NCBI RefSeq assembly: GCF_022654015.1
Contig: NZ_CP073063.1
Location: 1,984,001-2,048,000 of the forward strand
Direction of reading: 5' to 3'
Length of the DNA stretch: 64,000 bases
Origin: Brevundimonas diminuta
GTDB taxonomy: Bacteria; Pseudomonadota; Alphaproteobacteria; Caulobacterales; Caulobacteraceae
This document shows positions 53,113 to 62,528 of this stretch, piece by piece (position 1 is the stretch's first letter; every line of letters begins with the position of its first letter). The notes beneath the pieces are model-generated. The model was given only the letters and a program-made list of their open reading frames with translations, did no database searches and was not told the origin of the DNA. The position numbers were made by a program, and so were the translations under genes.

Positions 53113-54360
53113 TCAGCGCGCCAGCGTCGTCGGAAACTCGTGACCCAAGGCTTCGGCCATCGCCTGCTGACTGATCAGGAAGACCTGGTCACGCAGGTGA
53201 TAGTTGTTGGACAGCACGATCACCGTCACGTCGGCGTCCGGCTGATAGAGCATCAGGTTGCGGAAGCCGCCCCAGCTGCCGGTGTGATAAATCTGGCGGT
53301 CCTGGAAGCTGGGTCGCACCTGATCGCCCAGACGGTTGGCGAAGATGCCGAAACCCCAGTCCCGACGCGGATGGCTGCGCTCGTTCGGCTTGGTGTCGGC
53401 CGGCGCGTGGTCGGCCAGCATCTGCTGATAGCTAGCTGGCGTCAGCAGTTCGCCGCGATGCAACGCCCTCTGCCAGACCAGGAGATCGTCCAGCGTCGAA
53501 TAGACCGCGCCGGCGCCCGCCACGATCGAGGTATTGGCGTTCGGCTGGGCCGCCAGACCGCCGGGAAAGTTGGCGTAACCCATGATGACGCCGTGATCGC
53601 CGCCATCGAGATCAAGCCCGCTATCCTTCATACCGAGAGGCTTGAAGAAGGCCTCGCGCATGTAGGTCTGGAAGGGCTTGCCGCTGGCCTTTTCGACGAT
53701 AGCGGCCGCCAGATTGAACCCGGCATTGTCGTACTGAACCTTGGCGCCGGGCTCGAACTGGAGACCGAACCGCTTTGAATCTTCGGTCAGTTCGTCCAGC
53801 GCCGCCGGCGTCGTGCGGCGCATGCCCCAACCGGGCCGCGCCATCAGATCGGGAATGCCCGACGTATGCGACAACAGATGGCTGATGCGGATCGGCGCCC
53901 AGGCCTGCGGACAGGGCTGGATCCATTTGCAGACCGGATCGGAGACGTTGAGCTTGCCCTCGTCCTGAAGCTTCAGGATCGCCGTCGCCGTGAACTGTTT
54001 GGAGATCGAGGCCAAGCGGAAACGCGAGCCCAGCGCCAGCGGCTGGTCCTGCTCGTAGTTGGCCTTGCCATAGACCTGGCGGAACAGGACCTTGTCGCCC
54101 TTGGCCACCAGAACTGCGCCCATGAAGCGTCTTGAAGCGGCTTCGCGATCCAGGCGCGCCGCCAGTTGCGGCAGGTCCTGAACCACGACCACGGGTGGTC
54201 GTGGCGGCGCATCGGCGCGCTCGGTCGCCAGTTCCACATCGGTCTTGGGGGCCACGGCCGTGGCGATGCCGCCCCAGACCGCGCCGCCAAGGATCAGCGC
54301 CCCGAGGACGCCCAGAACGAGCCGGGGATGCCCCCCGGCGGTACGCGGCACATCAAACAC
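53113..54360 (-). CDS. Serine hydrolase of the beta-lactamase (class C-like) family
   Basis: A 415-residue protein (GTG start, six bases after the era stop) with an N-terminal membrane anchor or signal (LVLGVLGALILGGAVWGGIA). The penicillin-recognising fold has SISKQF (nucleophile Ser with Lys three residues on), YDNAGFNLAAAIV (Tyr-x-Asn) and HTGSWGGFRN in place of the Lys-Thr-Gly box. That set suits esterases or D-aminopeptidase-like enzymes as well as carboxypeptidases, so resistance should not be assumed. It is inserted between era and recO. Confidence 0.87.
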   Translation of the reverse strand: MFDVPRTAGGHPRLVLGVLGALILGGAVWGGIATAVAPKTDVELATERADAPPRPPVVVVQDLPQLAARLDREAASRRFMGAVLVAKGDKVLFRQVYGKANYEQDQPLALGSRFRLASISKQFTATAILKLQDEGKLNVSDPVCKWIQPCPQAWAPIRISHLLSHTSGIPDLMARPGWGMRRTTPAALDELTEDSKRFGLQFEPGAKVQYDNAGFNLAAAIVEKASGKPFQTYMREAFFKPLGMKDSGLDLDGGDHGVIMGYANFPGGLAAQPNANTSIVAGAGAVYSTLDDLLVWQRALHRGELLTPASYQQMLADHAPADTKPNERSHPRRDWGFGIFANRLGDQVRPSFQDRQIYHTGSWGGFRNLMLYQPDADVTVIVLSNNYHLRDQVFLISQQAMAEALGHEFPTTLAR

Positions 54361-54366
54361 AGGAAC

Positions 54367-55314
54367 TCAGACGTCGAAATCCAGACCGAACTGGGCATAG
54401 AGGGCGCGGCTGTCCTGCCACTTCGGATCGACCTTGACGGTCAGGAACAGGTGCACCTGACGGCCGAGGATTTCATTCAGCTCCTCGCGCGCCTTCTGGC
54501 CGATCCATTTCAGGGTCTGGCCGCCCTTGCCGAGGACGATGGGCCGCTGGCTCTCGCGCTCGACATAGATGGTCTGTTCGATCCGGGCCGAGCCGTCGGC
54601 GCGGTCCTCGAAACTGGTGGTCTCCACCGCCGCCGAATAGGGCAGCTCCTCATGGACGCGCAGATAGACCTTCTCGCGCGTGATCTCCGCCGCGAGAACC
54701 CGCACCGGCACGTCGGCGGCCTGATCCTCGGGATACAGCCACGGCCCCTTGGGCATGGACAGAGCCAGACGCTGTTTCAGGTCCTCGACGCCGTCGCCGT
54801 TGGCCGCCGAGATCATATAGACCTCGGAATAGACGCCGCTTTCGAACAGCTTCTGCGACAGGGCCAGCAGGGTGTCGCGGCGCATGCCGTCGATCTTGTT
54901 CAGCGCCAGAACAACCTTGGTCCCGGTGGCCTGCAGGTTGGCGATGATGGTCTCGGTGTCCTCGGCCGAGCGACGATCGGCTGCCGTGCCCTCGCGGCCA
55001 TCGGCGTTGATGTGCGACTGGGCGTCGATCAGGTGAACGACGATGTCCGCATCTTCCGCCCCGCCCCAGGCCGAGGCGACCATGGCCCGGTCCAGGCGAC
55101 GACGTGGCGTGAAGATGCCGGGCGTGTCCACCAGCACGATCTGGGCGTCGCCTTCCATGGCGATGCCGCGCACGGGGAAGCGCGTCGTCTGCACCTTTTG
55201 CGTGACGATCGAGACCTTGGACCCGGTCAGCCGGTTCACCAGCGTGGATTTGCCGGCGTTGGGTGCGCCGATGATGGCGGCAAAGCCTGCGCGCTGGTTT
55301 TCGATATCGGTCAA
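54367..55314 (-). CDS. era: GTPase Era
   Basis: Essential GTPase that helps mature 16S rRNA in the small ribosomal subunit. The 315-residue protein has G1 GAPNAGKSTLVNRL, G3 DTPGI, G4 NKID, and the C-terminal KH domain with VLGKGGQTLKWIGQKAREEL. The start is TTG 55314, which overlaps the rnc stop as TTGA; no ATG lies in frame nearby. It follows rnc, the usual neighbour. Confidence 0.96.
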   Translation of the reverse strand: MTDIENQRAGFAAIIGAPNAGKSTLVNRLTGSKVSIVTQKVQTTRFPVRGIAMEGDAQIVLVDTPGIFTPRRRLDRAMVASAWGGAEDADIVVHLIDAQSHINADGREGTAADRRSAEDTETIIANLQATGTKVVLALNKIDGMRRDTLLALSQKLFESGVYSEVYMISAANGDGVEDLKQRLALSMPKGPWLYPEDQAADVPVRVLAAEITREKVYLRVHEELPYSAAVETTSFEDRADGSARIEQTIYVERESQRPIVLGKGGQTLKWIGQKAREELNEILGRQVHLFLTVKVDPKWQDSRALYAQFGLDFDV

Positions 55315-56021
55315 ATGACGCCTTCACGTTTGAGGAGAGCCGTTGCGGCCGCCTTCTCCGCCTCCTGACGCGAACGTCCTTGCGCGGTCAAGGGCTGCAC
55401 GTCCTGCACGGCCACTTCGACGGTGAATGTGGGCGCATGATCCGATCCCGTCCGATCGGCGACGCGATAGGTCGGCAGCGGCCGCCCCAACCCTTGCGCC
55501 CATTCCTGAAGCGCCGATTTCGGATTGGTCACGGTGCGGGACGGCGGTGCCGCCAGTTCGTCGGACCAGGCCCGTTCGAACACGGCCTTAGCGGCATCCA
55601 GTCCGCCGTCCAGATAGACGGCCGCCAGTATAGCCTCGACCGCATCGGCGATGACGCCGGCCTTGCGGCGTCCGCCGGTCTTGGTTTCGCCGGGCGAGAG
55701 CCGTAGCGCAGCCCCAACGCCCAGGGCTTCGCCCACGCGGGCGCAGGCCCCCTTGTCGACCAGGGCGTGCAGGCTGGACGACAGCTGGCCCTCGTCCGCC
55801 GTCGGAAACTGGGCCGACAGTCGCTCGGCGACCAGCAGGCCCAGCACCCTGTCGCCCAGGAATTCCAGCCGCTCGTTGTCGCGTGGACCGTGGATGCCGA
55901 CCGGCGCGCCCTCGCCCACGCTGGCGTGGGTCAGGGCGCGCTCCAGCAAGGCCTTGTCCTTGAACCTGTGTCCCAGGCGCGTTTCCAGCGCCGCGACCGC
56001 TTCGGCTCTCAGATTGGCCAT
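55311..56021 (-). CDS. rnc: Ribonuclease III
   Basis: Cuts double-stranded RNA, including rRNA precursors. From ATG 56021 it has 236 residues. The catalytic domain carries NERLEFLGDRVLGLLVAERL (signature) and AVEAILAAVYLDGGLDAAK with the acidic residues; the dsRNA-binding domain follows (NPKSALQEWAQGLGRPLPTY, then GRSRQEAEKAAATALL). The frame stays open upstream, but the start at MANLRAEAV fits the family, and the ATG overlaps the lepB stop as TGATG. Confidence 0.95.
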   Translation of the reverse strand: MANLRAEAVAALETRLGHRFKDKALLERALTHASVGEGAPVGIHGPRDNERLEFLGDRVLGLLVAERLSAQFPTADEGQLSSSLHALVDKGACARVGEALGVGAALRLSPGETKTGGRRKAGVIADAVEAILAAVYLDGGLDAAKAVFERAWSDELAAPPSRTVTNPKSALQEWAQGLGRPLPTYRVADRTGSDHAPTFTVEVAVQDVQPLTAQGRSRQEAEKAAATALLKREGVI

Positions 56022-56914
56022 CAGTGCAGGACGTTGAAGAACCGGTCGAGCCGCACGTTGAACCAGCTGACGGGGTTCCACAGCGACGAACCGGGCTTCC
56101 ACGAGAACAGGATGATCTGCGCCTTGCCGACCAGATTCTCGGCCGGGACCATGCCCACGCCGCTGGACTGTTCGACGCGGCTATCGATGGAGTTGTCGCG
56201 GTTGTCGCCCATCATGAAGTAGTGACCGGCCGGGACTTCATAGACCGGGGTGTCGTCCAGATCGTTTCCGGGACCGAAGTCCTGGGTCATGAAGCTCTTG
56301 CCTTCCGGCAGGGTCTCGCGGACCTCGGTTACAGGACGCGGTCCGAAGATGTCGTTGATCTCCTGCTCGCTGACCACGACGTCCTGCACAGGCTTGTCGT
56401 TGATATACAGTTTGTTGGCGATCATCTGGATGCGGTCGCCGGGCAGGCCGATCACCCTCTTGATGAAGTCGGTTTTGTTGTCACGCGGCAGTTTGAACAC
56501 GACGATGTCGCCACGCTTGGGCGCCGAGCCCATGATCCGCCCGTCGAACAGCGGCGGGCTGAACGGGATCGAGTGCTTGGAGAAGCCATACGACCACTTG
56601 GAGACGACGATATAGTCGCCTTCGTAGAGGTTCGGCTCCATGGAGGCCGAAGGAATGGTGAAGGGCTGGAACAGGAAGATGCGCAGCACCATCGCGATCA
56701 GCAGGGCGAAGACGATGGTCTTGAAGATTTCGCCGGTTTCACTGGCCGCCGAGGTCGCCTTGGCACCGCCCTTGGGCGTTTTGGCATAGACCTTCTGGTT
56801 CGCCGTCGTCGGCTCCTGAACCGACTTGCTCGGAGCGTCCGCCTCCGAGGCCGCAAATCGTTCTTCGGGAGTGGCGTCGCGATTGGCGTCGTCGGGCTTT
56901 TGGTCTTCGCTCAT
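56021..56914 (-). CDS. lepB: Signal peptidase I
   Basis: Membrane protease removing signal peptides. From MSEDQKPDD the protein has about 297 residues; possible earlier starts exist at 56926 and 56956. After a polar N-terminus comes one membrane helix (IFKTIVFALLIAMVLRIFLF), the catalytic Ser in QPFTIPSASMEPNLYEGDYI, the catalytic Lys in KRVIGLPGDRIQM, and the conserved GHYFMMGDNRDNSIDSR. It is in the acpS-lepB-rnc-era series. Confidence 0.94.
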   Translation of the reverse strand: MSEDQKPDDANRDATPEERFAASEADAPSKSVQEPTTANQKVYAKTPKGGAKATSAASETGEIFKTIVFALLIAMVLRIFLFQPFTIPSASMEPNLYEGDYIVVSKWSYGFSKHSIPFSPPLFDGRIMGSAPKRGDIVVFKLPRDNKTDFIKRVIGLPGDRIQMIANKLYINDKPVQDVVVSEQEINDIFGPRPVTEVRETLPEGKSFMTQDFGPGNDLDDTPVYEVPAGHYFMMGDNRDNSIDSRVEQSSGVGMVPAENLVGKAQIILFSWKPGSSLWNPVSWFNVRLDRFFNVLH

Positions 56915-56969
56915 GCGATCAGGCATCCTCGCCGCGTCCGCGCGGTCATCGCGCACGCCTATAACCTGA

Positions 56970-57371
56970 TTACGACTGCGGCAAGGCTTCGATCACCACG
57001 AAGGCGAGCGCATACGGATGTTCGTCGCTCAGCGTCAGGTGGATTTTCGCCTCGTGTCCGGGTGGCGTCAGACGCACCAGATGCTCGGCCGCATGGCCGG
57101 TCAGCGCCATCGTCGGCTGACCGGAACGCAGGTTCACCACCCCCATGTCGCGCCAATAGACATCGGCCCGCATGCCTGTTCCCAAGGCCTTGGCGCAGGC
57201 CTCCTTGGCGGCGAATCGTTTGGCGTAGCTCCAGGCCGGGTCCGGCTTCCGATCCGAGCGGGTGCGTTCCAGTTCGGTGAAGCAGCGGGTCTTGAAGCGA
57301 TCCCCAAACCGATCCAGCGACGCTTGAATGCGCCGGATGTCAGACAAATCTGCGCCGACGCCGATGATCAT
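56970..57371 (-). CDS. acpS: Holo-[acyl-carrier-protein] synthase
   Basis: Transfers phosphopantetheine from CoA to acyl carrier protein. The 133-residue trimeric enzyme has [20 protein letters not shown] (metal-site Asp), [23 protein letters not shown] (metal-site Glu) and a C-terminal beta hairpin with [18 protein letters not shown]. Its ATG overlaps the pdxJ stop by four bases. Confidence 0.95.
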   Translation of the reverse strand: MIIGVGADLSDIRRIQASLDRFGDRFKTRCFTELERTRSDRKPDPAWSYAKRFAAKEACAKALGTGMRADVYWRDMGVVNLRSGQPTMALTGHAAEHLVRLTPPGHEAKIHLTLSDEHPYALAFVVIEALPQS

Positions 57372-58108
57372 CTGGCCTCATCCATCGCCGCTCGCATCCG
57401 GCGGATCGCCCCGTCCAGGCCGATGAAGATCGAGTCGCCGATCAGGAAATGACCGATGTTCAACTCGCGGATTTCCGGAATCGCCAGCATGCGCGGGGCC
57501 GTGTCGTAATCCAGCCCGTGGCCGGCATGGACTTCCAATCCCAGGATGTCGGCCTGGGCGGCGGCGGCGGCGAGGCGTTCGAACTCGACCTCCCGCTCTG
57601 CCGGATCGGTCAGATGGCAGTAGCGGCCGGTGTGGAATTCGACCACTTGTGCGCCGACGGCGGCGGCGGCCTCGACTTGCGCTTCGGACGGTTCGATGAA
57701 CAGCGAGATACGGATGCCCGCGTCGGTCAGCGCCTTCACTACGGGCGCAATCCTAGCTTCGTGACCGGCGACCGCCAGACCGCCTTCGGTCGTGACCTCT
57801 TCGCGCCGCTCGGGCACCAGACAGGCGGCATGCGGCCGGTGGCGCAGAGCGATGGCCAGCATCTCGTCCGTCACCGCCATTTCCAGATTCAGCGGCTTGC
57901 CGGCTCGGGCGCACAGGGCGCTCAACACATCGATGTCGGCGTCGGTGATGTGGCGGCGGTCTTCGCGCAGGTGGGCGGTGATTCCGTCGGCCCCAGCCGC
58001 CAGCGCCGCCTCGGCCGCGCGCGCCGGATCGGGATGCGTCCCTCCCCGCGCATTTCGCACCGTGGCGACGTGGTCGATGTTGACGCCCAGCCTGACCCGT
58101 TCGCGCAT
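57368..58108 (-). CDS. pdxJ: Pyridoxine 5'-phosphate synthase
   Basis: Last step of the DXP-dependent vitamin B6 route: condenses deoxyxylulose-5-phosphate with aminoacetone-phosphate. The 246-residue TIM barrel opens [20 protein letters not shown], then [53 protein letters not shown] and VHAGHGLDY, with all expected phosphate-loop and His residues present. It lies four bases after pyrE. Confidence 0.96.
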   Translation of the reverse strand: MRERVRLGVNIDHVATVRNARGGTHPDPARAAEAALAAGADGITAHLREDRRHITDADIDVLSALCARAGKPLNLEMAVTDEMLAIALRHRPHAACLVPERREEVTTEGGLAVAGHEARIAPVVKALTDAGIRISLFIEPSEAQVEAAAAVGAQVVEFHTGRYCHLTDPAEREVEFERLAAAAAQADILGLEVHAGHGLDYDTAPRMLAIPEIRELNIGHFLIGDSIFIGLDGAIRRMRAAMDEAR

Positions 58109-58112
58109 GGCT

Positions 58113-58697
58113 CTACTTCGACAATCTGCGGCTGCCGGGATCTTCCACCGGAAGCGCGGCTAATTCCCGCGGAAGCGCATCGGCTGGGTAAGCGGGCACG
58201 TCCAGCGACGCCAGGGCGATCAGCGGCACGCCCACATCCGCCTTGCCGCCCGAGCGATCGACGATACAGGCGGCGGCGATCACCTCGCCCCCGGCGGCCT
58301 GGATGGCGGCGATGCATTCGCGCGATGACAGGCCGGTCGTGACGATGTCCTCGACCATGACGACTTTTTCGCCCGGCTCGACCGAGAAACCTCGGCGTAG
58401 TTTGAACGATCCCCCCTCGCGCTCGACATACATCGAACGGACCTTCAGATGTTTGGCCGTCTCGTAACCCGGGATGATGCCGCCCACGGCCGGTGAGATG
58501 GCGACATCGACCGGGCCGACCGTGGCCGTGATCTTGTCCGCCAGCGCCTTGCACAGCCGCTCGCAGCGAGTTCCGTCCATGAAGACGAGATTCTTCTGTA
58601 GGAAGACCGGGCTGTGCAGACCGGACGACAGGACGAAATGGCCTTCGCGCAGGGCGCCGGCATCGCGAAACTCGTTGAGGACGTCTTCAGTGTTCAT
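58113..58697 (-). CDS. pyrE: Orotate phosphoribosyltransferase
   Basis: Pyrimidine synthesis: joins orotate to PRPP. The 194-residue protein has [34 protein letters not shown] and the PRPP-binding [19 protein letters not shown]. The VFLQKN form and length fit the alphaproteobacterial type. It lies 50 bases after the LOG gene in the same series. Confidence 0.95.
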   Translation of the reverse strand: MNTEDVLNEFRDAGALREGHFVLSSGLHSPVFLQKNLVFMDGTRCERLCKALADKITATVGPVDVAISPAVGGIIPGYETAKHLKVRSMYVEREGGSFKLRRGFSVEPGEKVVMVEDIVTTGLSSRECIAAIQAAGGEVIAAACIVDRSGGKADVGVPLIALASLDVPAYPADALPRELAALPVEDPGSRRLSK

Positions 58698-58747
58698 GAC
58701 AGGGTTCTAGACCCGGATCGCGCGCGGATGAACCCTGCGGCGACGCT

Positions 58748-59506
58748 TCATTCGATGTTTTCGTTCGGCCGCAGCCCGCGCGCGAGCAGTTCGGCCCAGA
58801 CGCCCTCCGCGTCCTCGGCGAAACCGATCAAGTCCAGGTCGCTCGCGGCGATCATTCCATGCTCGACCAGGGCGTCGAAACCGATCACCGAGGTCCAGTA
58901 GGCCTTGTCCACCAGAACGACCGGAAGCGGCGGCGCCTTCCTGGTCTGGCGCAAGGTCAGCATCTCGAACATCTCGTCGAAGGTGCCGAAGCCGCCAGGA
59001 AACACCACCAGCGCATTGGCGCGCATCGCCAGATGCATCTTCCGCATCGCGAAATAGTGGAAGCGGAACGTCAACTCCGGGGTCGAATAGGCGTTCGGCT
59101 CCTGCTCATGCGGCAGGGTGATGTTGAAACCGACGGACGGCGCGCCCGCGTCCACGGCCCCGCGGTTGGCCGCCTCCATGATCCCCGGGCCGCCGCCGGT
59201 GGCGATGACATCGTCAGGGGGTTCGCCGACGCGACCTCGCAAGGCTCCGCCGCGCTCGGACGCCAGTCGACCAAAAGCGCGGGCCTCGTCATACCAACGG
59301 TGCCCTTCGCGGATGCGCGCGCTGCCGAAGACGACGAGGGTCGAGCGCACGCCCCACGCCCTCAACGCCTCCTCGGGCTTGGCGTATTCCATCAGGAACC
59401 GCACGCCGCGCATCGAATCGCCCAGCAGGAAGTCCTGATCCATCGCCGCCATGCGATAGGACGGCGAGGCCATCTGCGCCGCGTTCGGCTTTATCGAATC
59501 GCTCAT
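58748..59506 (-). CDS. LOG-family (TIGR00730) Rossmann protein, cytokinin riboside 5'-monophosphate phosphoribohydrolase-like
   Basis: A 252-residue protein from ATG 59506, which overlaps the relA/spoT stop (ATGA); the frame stays open upstream, but that part is antisense to nothing sensible. Motifs are STLVVFGSARIREGHRWYDE, IATGGGPGIMEAANRGAVDA and the family signature VVFPGGFGTFDEMFEMLTL. LOG proteins release the base from nucleoside monophosphates; in bacteria the physiological substrate is usually AMP or unknown. This is the long LOG form seen between relA and pyrE in Caulobacteraceae. Confidence 0.88.
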   Translation of the reverse strand: MSDSIKPNAAQMASPSYRMAAMDQDFLLGDSMRGVRFLMEYAKPEEALRAWGVRSTLVVFGSARIREGHRWYDEARAFGRLASERGGALRGRVGEPPDDVIATGGGPGIMEAANRGAVDAGAPSVGFNITLPHEQEPNAYSTPELTFRFHYFAMRKMHLAMRANALVVFPGGFGTFDEMFEMLTLRQTRKAPPLPVVLVDKAYWTSVIGFDALVEHGMIAASDLDLIGFAEDAEGVWAELLARGLRPNENIE

Positions 59507-61800
59507 TCGCCGCGCGCGCGCTCGACAGAATCGACCGACGGATTGGCCCTCAGCGCCGCCATGATCATTGTCGCATGCTTGGCGTCTTCGACCTCGACAT
59601 CCACGTCCACGTCGAAGAAGTCCTGCTGACGATGCGCCATCGACAGGTTGATGATATTGCCGCCGGCCTCGCCGATCAGGGTCGTGACCTGACCCAGCAC
59701 CCCCGGCGCATTGCGTATCGTCGCGCGAATCCGGGCGGCGGCGACCGCGTCCGTCTCGGCCTGAGGGGTCCATTGCAGATCGTGCCAGACCGAATCGTCA
59801 TCGGCGAAGGCGGCCAGGGTCTGGCAATCGATGGTGTGGACGGTCAGGCCAGATTCGGGCTCCAGAATGCCCACGATCCGGTCGCCCGGAACGGGCGTGC
59901 AGCATTGACCGAAGTGTACCGACACGCCGGGAGTCAGCCCGCCGCCGCGCACGAACAGCCGCGCCTTCTCGCCCTCGATGCGCTGCTTCTCGGGCCCAGC
60001 CTTCAGCCGTCCCTTCAGCGCGGGGAACAGGATTTCGGCCGCCGTCGTCGGCGACAACCGCCCGCGTCCCAGGCCTTCGAACAGGTCGTCGTCGCTCGCG
60101 ACCGCCAGCAACTCCAGCACCGGCTTCAGCGACACGTCGGTCAGGGTCTTATCGACCCGGCCCAGGGTTTGATCCAGCGCGACGCGGCCCAGCTTGATGA
60201 ACTCTTCGCGCTCGGAGGTGCGGATATGGCGGCGAATGGCGGAGCGCGCGCGGCCCGTAACTGTCAGGCTGCGCCAGTCGGCAGGCACTTCACGCTTGGA
60301 GCCACGGATGATCTCGACCACGTCGCCGTTCTGGAGCGGCGTACGCATGGGCTTCAGCTCGCCGTTGACCTTGACCCCGACGGCCGTATCCCCGACCTCG
60401 GTGTGGACGGCATAGGCGAAGTCCAGAGGCATTCCCCCACGCGGCAAGGTGACCAGTTGCCCCTTCGGCGTGAAGACGAAAACCTGGTCCAGATACATTT
60501 CGAGCTTGGCGTGCTCGACCCAGTCTTCGCCGCCCTCGCCGTGCTCGATCACCTGAACCAGATGGCGCAGGTTCTGAAGCGGATCACGCCCGCCCCCCTG
60601 CTCCATCGCCTCACGGTCGAAGCCGTAGGAATGGTTCTTGTAGCGCCAGTGGGCGGCGACGCCGTCCTCGGCGATCCGGTCCATGTCCTCGGTGCGGATC
60701 TGCATCTCGATGCGCAGACCCCGGGGGCCGACGACGGTCGTGTGCAGCGAGCGATAGTTGTTCGACTTGGGTGTCGAGATGAAATCCTTGAACCGCTCGG
60801 GCACCATCGGCCATTCGCGGTGGATCACACCCAGCGCGCGATAGCAGTCGTCCTCCGCCTCGACGATGACGCGGAAGCCGTAGATGTCGGACAGGGACGA
60901 AAAGCCGACCGACTTGCGCTGTAATTTGCGCCAGATCGAATAGGGCGTCTTCTGCCGGCCATAGACATTGGCCTTCAGGCCCGCTTCCGACAGGACCCGC
61001 TCGACCTCGCTCGCAACGCCGTCGATGGCGCGACCATGCTCCAGCTTCAACGCTTCCAGCCGCCGCTCGATGGCGGTCTTGGCCGTCGGGTTCAGATGGG
61101 TGAAGGCCAGTTCTTCCAGCTCGGACGCGATCGAGTGGATGCCGATCGACCGACCCAGGGGCGCATAGACTTCCAGCGTCTCGCGGCTGATCCGCTCGCG
61201 CTTCTCCGGCTTCACGAACTGGAGCGTGCGCATATTGTGAAGACGGTCGGCCAGCTTGACCAGCAGCACCCGCACGTCCCGGCTGATGGCCAGGATGAAC
61301 TTGCGGAGGTTCTCGGCCTGGCGCGTGTGCTCGGCCTGAAGCTCCAGCCGCGACAGCTTGGTCACGCCCTCGACCAGGACCGCGACCTCTTCACCGAACA
61401 TGCCGGCGATGTCATCGCGCGTCGCGGTCGTGTCCTCGACCACGTCATGCAACAGGGCGGTGACGATGGTGGCGGTGTCGAGCTTGTAGTCGGTCAGTAT
61501 GCCCGCGACCTGGATCGGGTGGGCGAAATAGGGATCGCCCGAGGCTCGCAATTGCGAACCGTGCATCTTCATCGCATAGACGTAGGCGCGGTTCAGAAGC
61601 GCTTCGTCGGCGGTAGGGTCATAGGCCCTGACGGCCTCGATCAGCTCGAACTGGCGAAGGATCGGCGCGCGCTTGGGCTGCGGCGCGGGATCGACGAGCG
61701 CCGTCTGAGGCTCGTTTTTGTTTGCAGCTTGGGGCGCCGGCGGAACCGTCTCGGTCCGCGCCGGCAGGATAGTGACGCCAGGGGCTCCCTCGGGCGTCAG
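59503..61800 (-). CDS. Bifunctional (p)ppGpp synthetase/hydrolase RelA/SpoT, apparent CTG start
   Basis: Makes and degrades the stringent-response alarmone. Order: HD hydrolase domain ([20 protein letters not shown], then [10 protein letters not shown] with intact HD pair), synthetase domain ([30 protein letters not shown]), TGS domain ([20 protein letters not shown]) and C-terminal ACT domain. Conserved N-terminal residues ([20 protein letters not shown], then [10 protein letters not shown]) lie upstream of the first ATG (61572), in an extension with no in-frame ATG, GTG or TTG. CTG 61800 overlaps the rpoZ stop (CTGA), and AGGAGG (61808-61813) ends seven bases before it, so translation probably starts there (765 residues). 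Confidence 0.9.
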   Translation of the reverse strand: MTPEGAPGVTILPARTETVPPAPQAANKNEPQTALVDPAPQPKRAPILRQFELIEAVRAYDPTADEALLNRAYVYAMKMHGSQLRASGDPYFAHPIQVAGILTDYKLDTATIVTALLHDVVEDTTATRDDIAGMFGEEVAVLVEGVTKLSRLELQAEHTRQAENLRKFILAISRDVRVLLVKLADRLHNMRTLQFVKPEKRERISRETLEVYAPLGRSIGIHSIASELEELAFTHLNPTAKTAIERRLEALKLEHGRAIDGVASEVERVLSEAGLKANVYGRQKTPYSIWRKLQRKSVGFSSLSDIYGFRVIVEAEDDCYRALGVIHREWPMVPERFKDFISTPKSNNYRSLHTTVVGPRGLRIEMQIRTEDMDRIAEDGVAAHWRYKNHSYGFDREAMEQGGGRDPLQNLRHLVQVIEHGEGGEDWVEHAKLEMYLDQVFVFTPKGQLVTLPRGGMPLDFAYAVHTEVGDTAVGVKVNGELKPMRTPLQNGDVVEIIRGSKREVPADWRSLTVTGRARSAIRRHIRTSEREEFIKLGRVALDQTLGRVDKTLTDVSLKPVLELLAVASDDDLFEGLGRGRLSPTTAAEILFPALKGRLKAGPEKQRIEGEKARLFVRGGGLTPGVSVHFGQCCTPVPGDRIVGILEPESGLTVHTIDCQTLAAFADDDSVWHDLQWTPQAETDAVAAARIRATIRNAPGVLGQVTTLIGEAGGNIINLSMAHRQQDFFDVDVDVEVEDAKHATMIMAALRANPSVDSVERARGE

Positions 61801-62156
61801 TACCGCTCCTCCTGACCGCCGTCGCGGTCGCTTTGCAGCGCGCGGATCAGTTCGGCTTCGGCCATGTTCATGTGCTGCGGCGAAGCCAGCAGGGCGACCG
61901 TTTCGGCTTCGTCCTCGGCTTCCGTCCGCTCATCGACACGTTGCAGCGTGGTGATGATGGTCTCGCGCAGTTCGTCCGGCACGACGGTGTCGTCGGCGAT
62001 TTCGCGCAAAGCGACGACAGGGTTCTTGTCGTTGTCGCGGTCGATCGTCAGGGCGGCGCCGTTGGCGATGCTGCGGGCGCGGTGGCCAGCCATCAGCACC
62101 AGACCAAAGCGGTTCGGAACCTTCTCGATGCAGTCTTCGACGGTGACGCGGGCCAT
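61797..62156 (-). CDS. rpoZ: RNA polymerase omega subunit
   Basis: Small subunit that helps assemble RNA polymerase and, in proteobacteria, forms part of a ppGpp site. The 119-residue protein begins [20 protein letters not shown], then [29 protein letters not shown]. An acidic C-terminal extension follows, as is usual in alphaproteobacteria. It overlaps the relA/spoT gene directly downstream, putting alarmone synthesis and its target subunit in one transcript. Confidence 0.96.
   Translation of the reverse strand: MARVTVEDCIEKVPNRFGLVLMAGHRARSIANGAALTIDRDNDKNPVVALREIADDTVVPDELRETIITTLQRVDERTEAEDEAETVALLASPQHMNMAEAELIRALQSDRDGGQEERY
61808..61813 (-). promoter_or_regulatory. Shine-Dalgarno site deciding the relA/spoT start
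   Basis: AGGAGG on the minus strand, inside the last codons of rpoZ, seven bases upstream of CTG 61800. Its perfect match and ideal spacing are the main reason for placing the relA/spoT start at a CTG. Confidence 0.75.
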
Positions 62157-62240
62157 GAAATTCCTCGAACGCGGGGGAGAACCGCGTCAAATACAGATGA
62201 GGACGGCTTTTTGCAACGCCACAGGGGCGGAAGTTGGGCG

Positions 62241-62528
62241 TCAAGGCGCACTTCGCGGGACCGTGGCTTGCCGTTCTCTGAAGTTTCGGACGCCTTCAGG
62301 AACCTGGGAGCAGACCGTCCCGCCCTCGCCATACGTTCTGCAATAAACACCGGGGTCATCAGTATGGATGCTGCTCCATGGATCGAAGCGAGCAGGATTG
62401 GGCTTTATCAGCACTACGAAAATGCAGATCAGAACTGCTACTGCGGCGACTGCGATCGCCAATCCTAACGGCGCGGCCAATCGCATCTGAATTAGCGCTA
62501 GCTCAATCCGCCGCCGGCTAGACCGCAT
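62241..62528 (-). CDS. Small hypothetical membrane protein
   Basis: About 95 residues from ATG 62528, which lies just inside the end of folK in another phase. One membrane helix (PLGLAIAVAAVAVLICIFVV) follows a basic N-terminus (MRSSRRRIELALIQMR), so the C-terminal half should face the periplasm. That half has two cysteines (GVYCRTYGEGGTVCSQVPEG) spaced to form a disulfide. No family recognised. A frame extending further upstream is antisense-like and rejected. Confidence 0.5.
   Translation of the reverse strand: MRSSRRRIELALIQMRLAAPLGLAIAVAAVAVLICIFVVLIKPNPARFDPWSSIHTDDPGVYCRTYGEGGTVCSQVPEGVRNFRERQATVPRSAP

Noticed and set aside
53113..54360. Antibiotic-resistance beta-lactamase
   Set aside because: The protein has the fold and a Ser-x-x-Lys and Tyr-x-Asn, but the third box reads HTGSWGG and the family includes many esterases and peptidases, so resistance is not supported.
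59507..59773. Upstream extension of the LOG gene to 341 residues
   Set aside because: The added residues overlap the relA/spoT ACT domain in another phase and are Arg/Gly-rich; ATG 59506 overlaps the upstream stop as expected.
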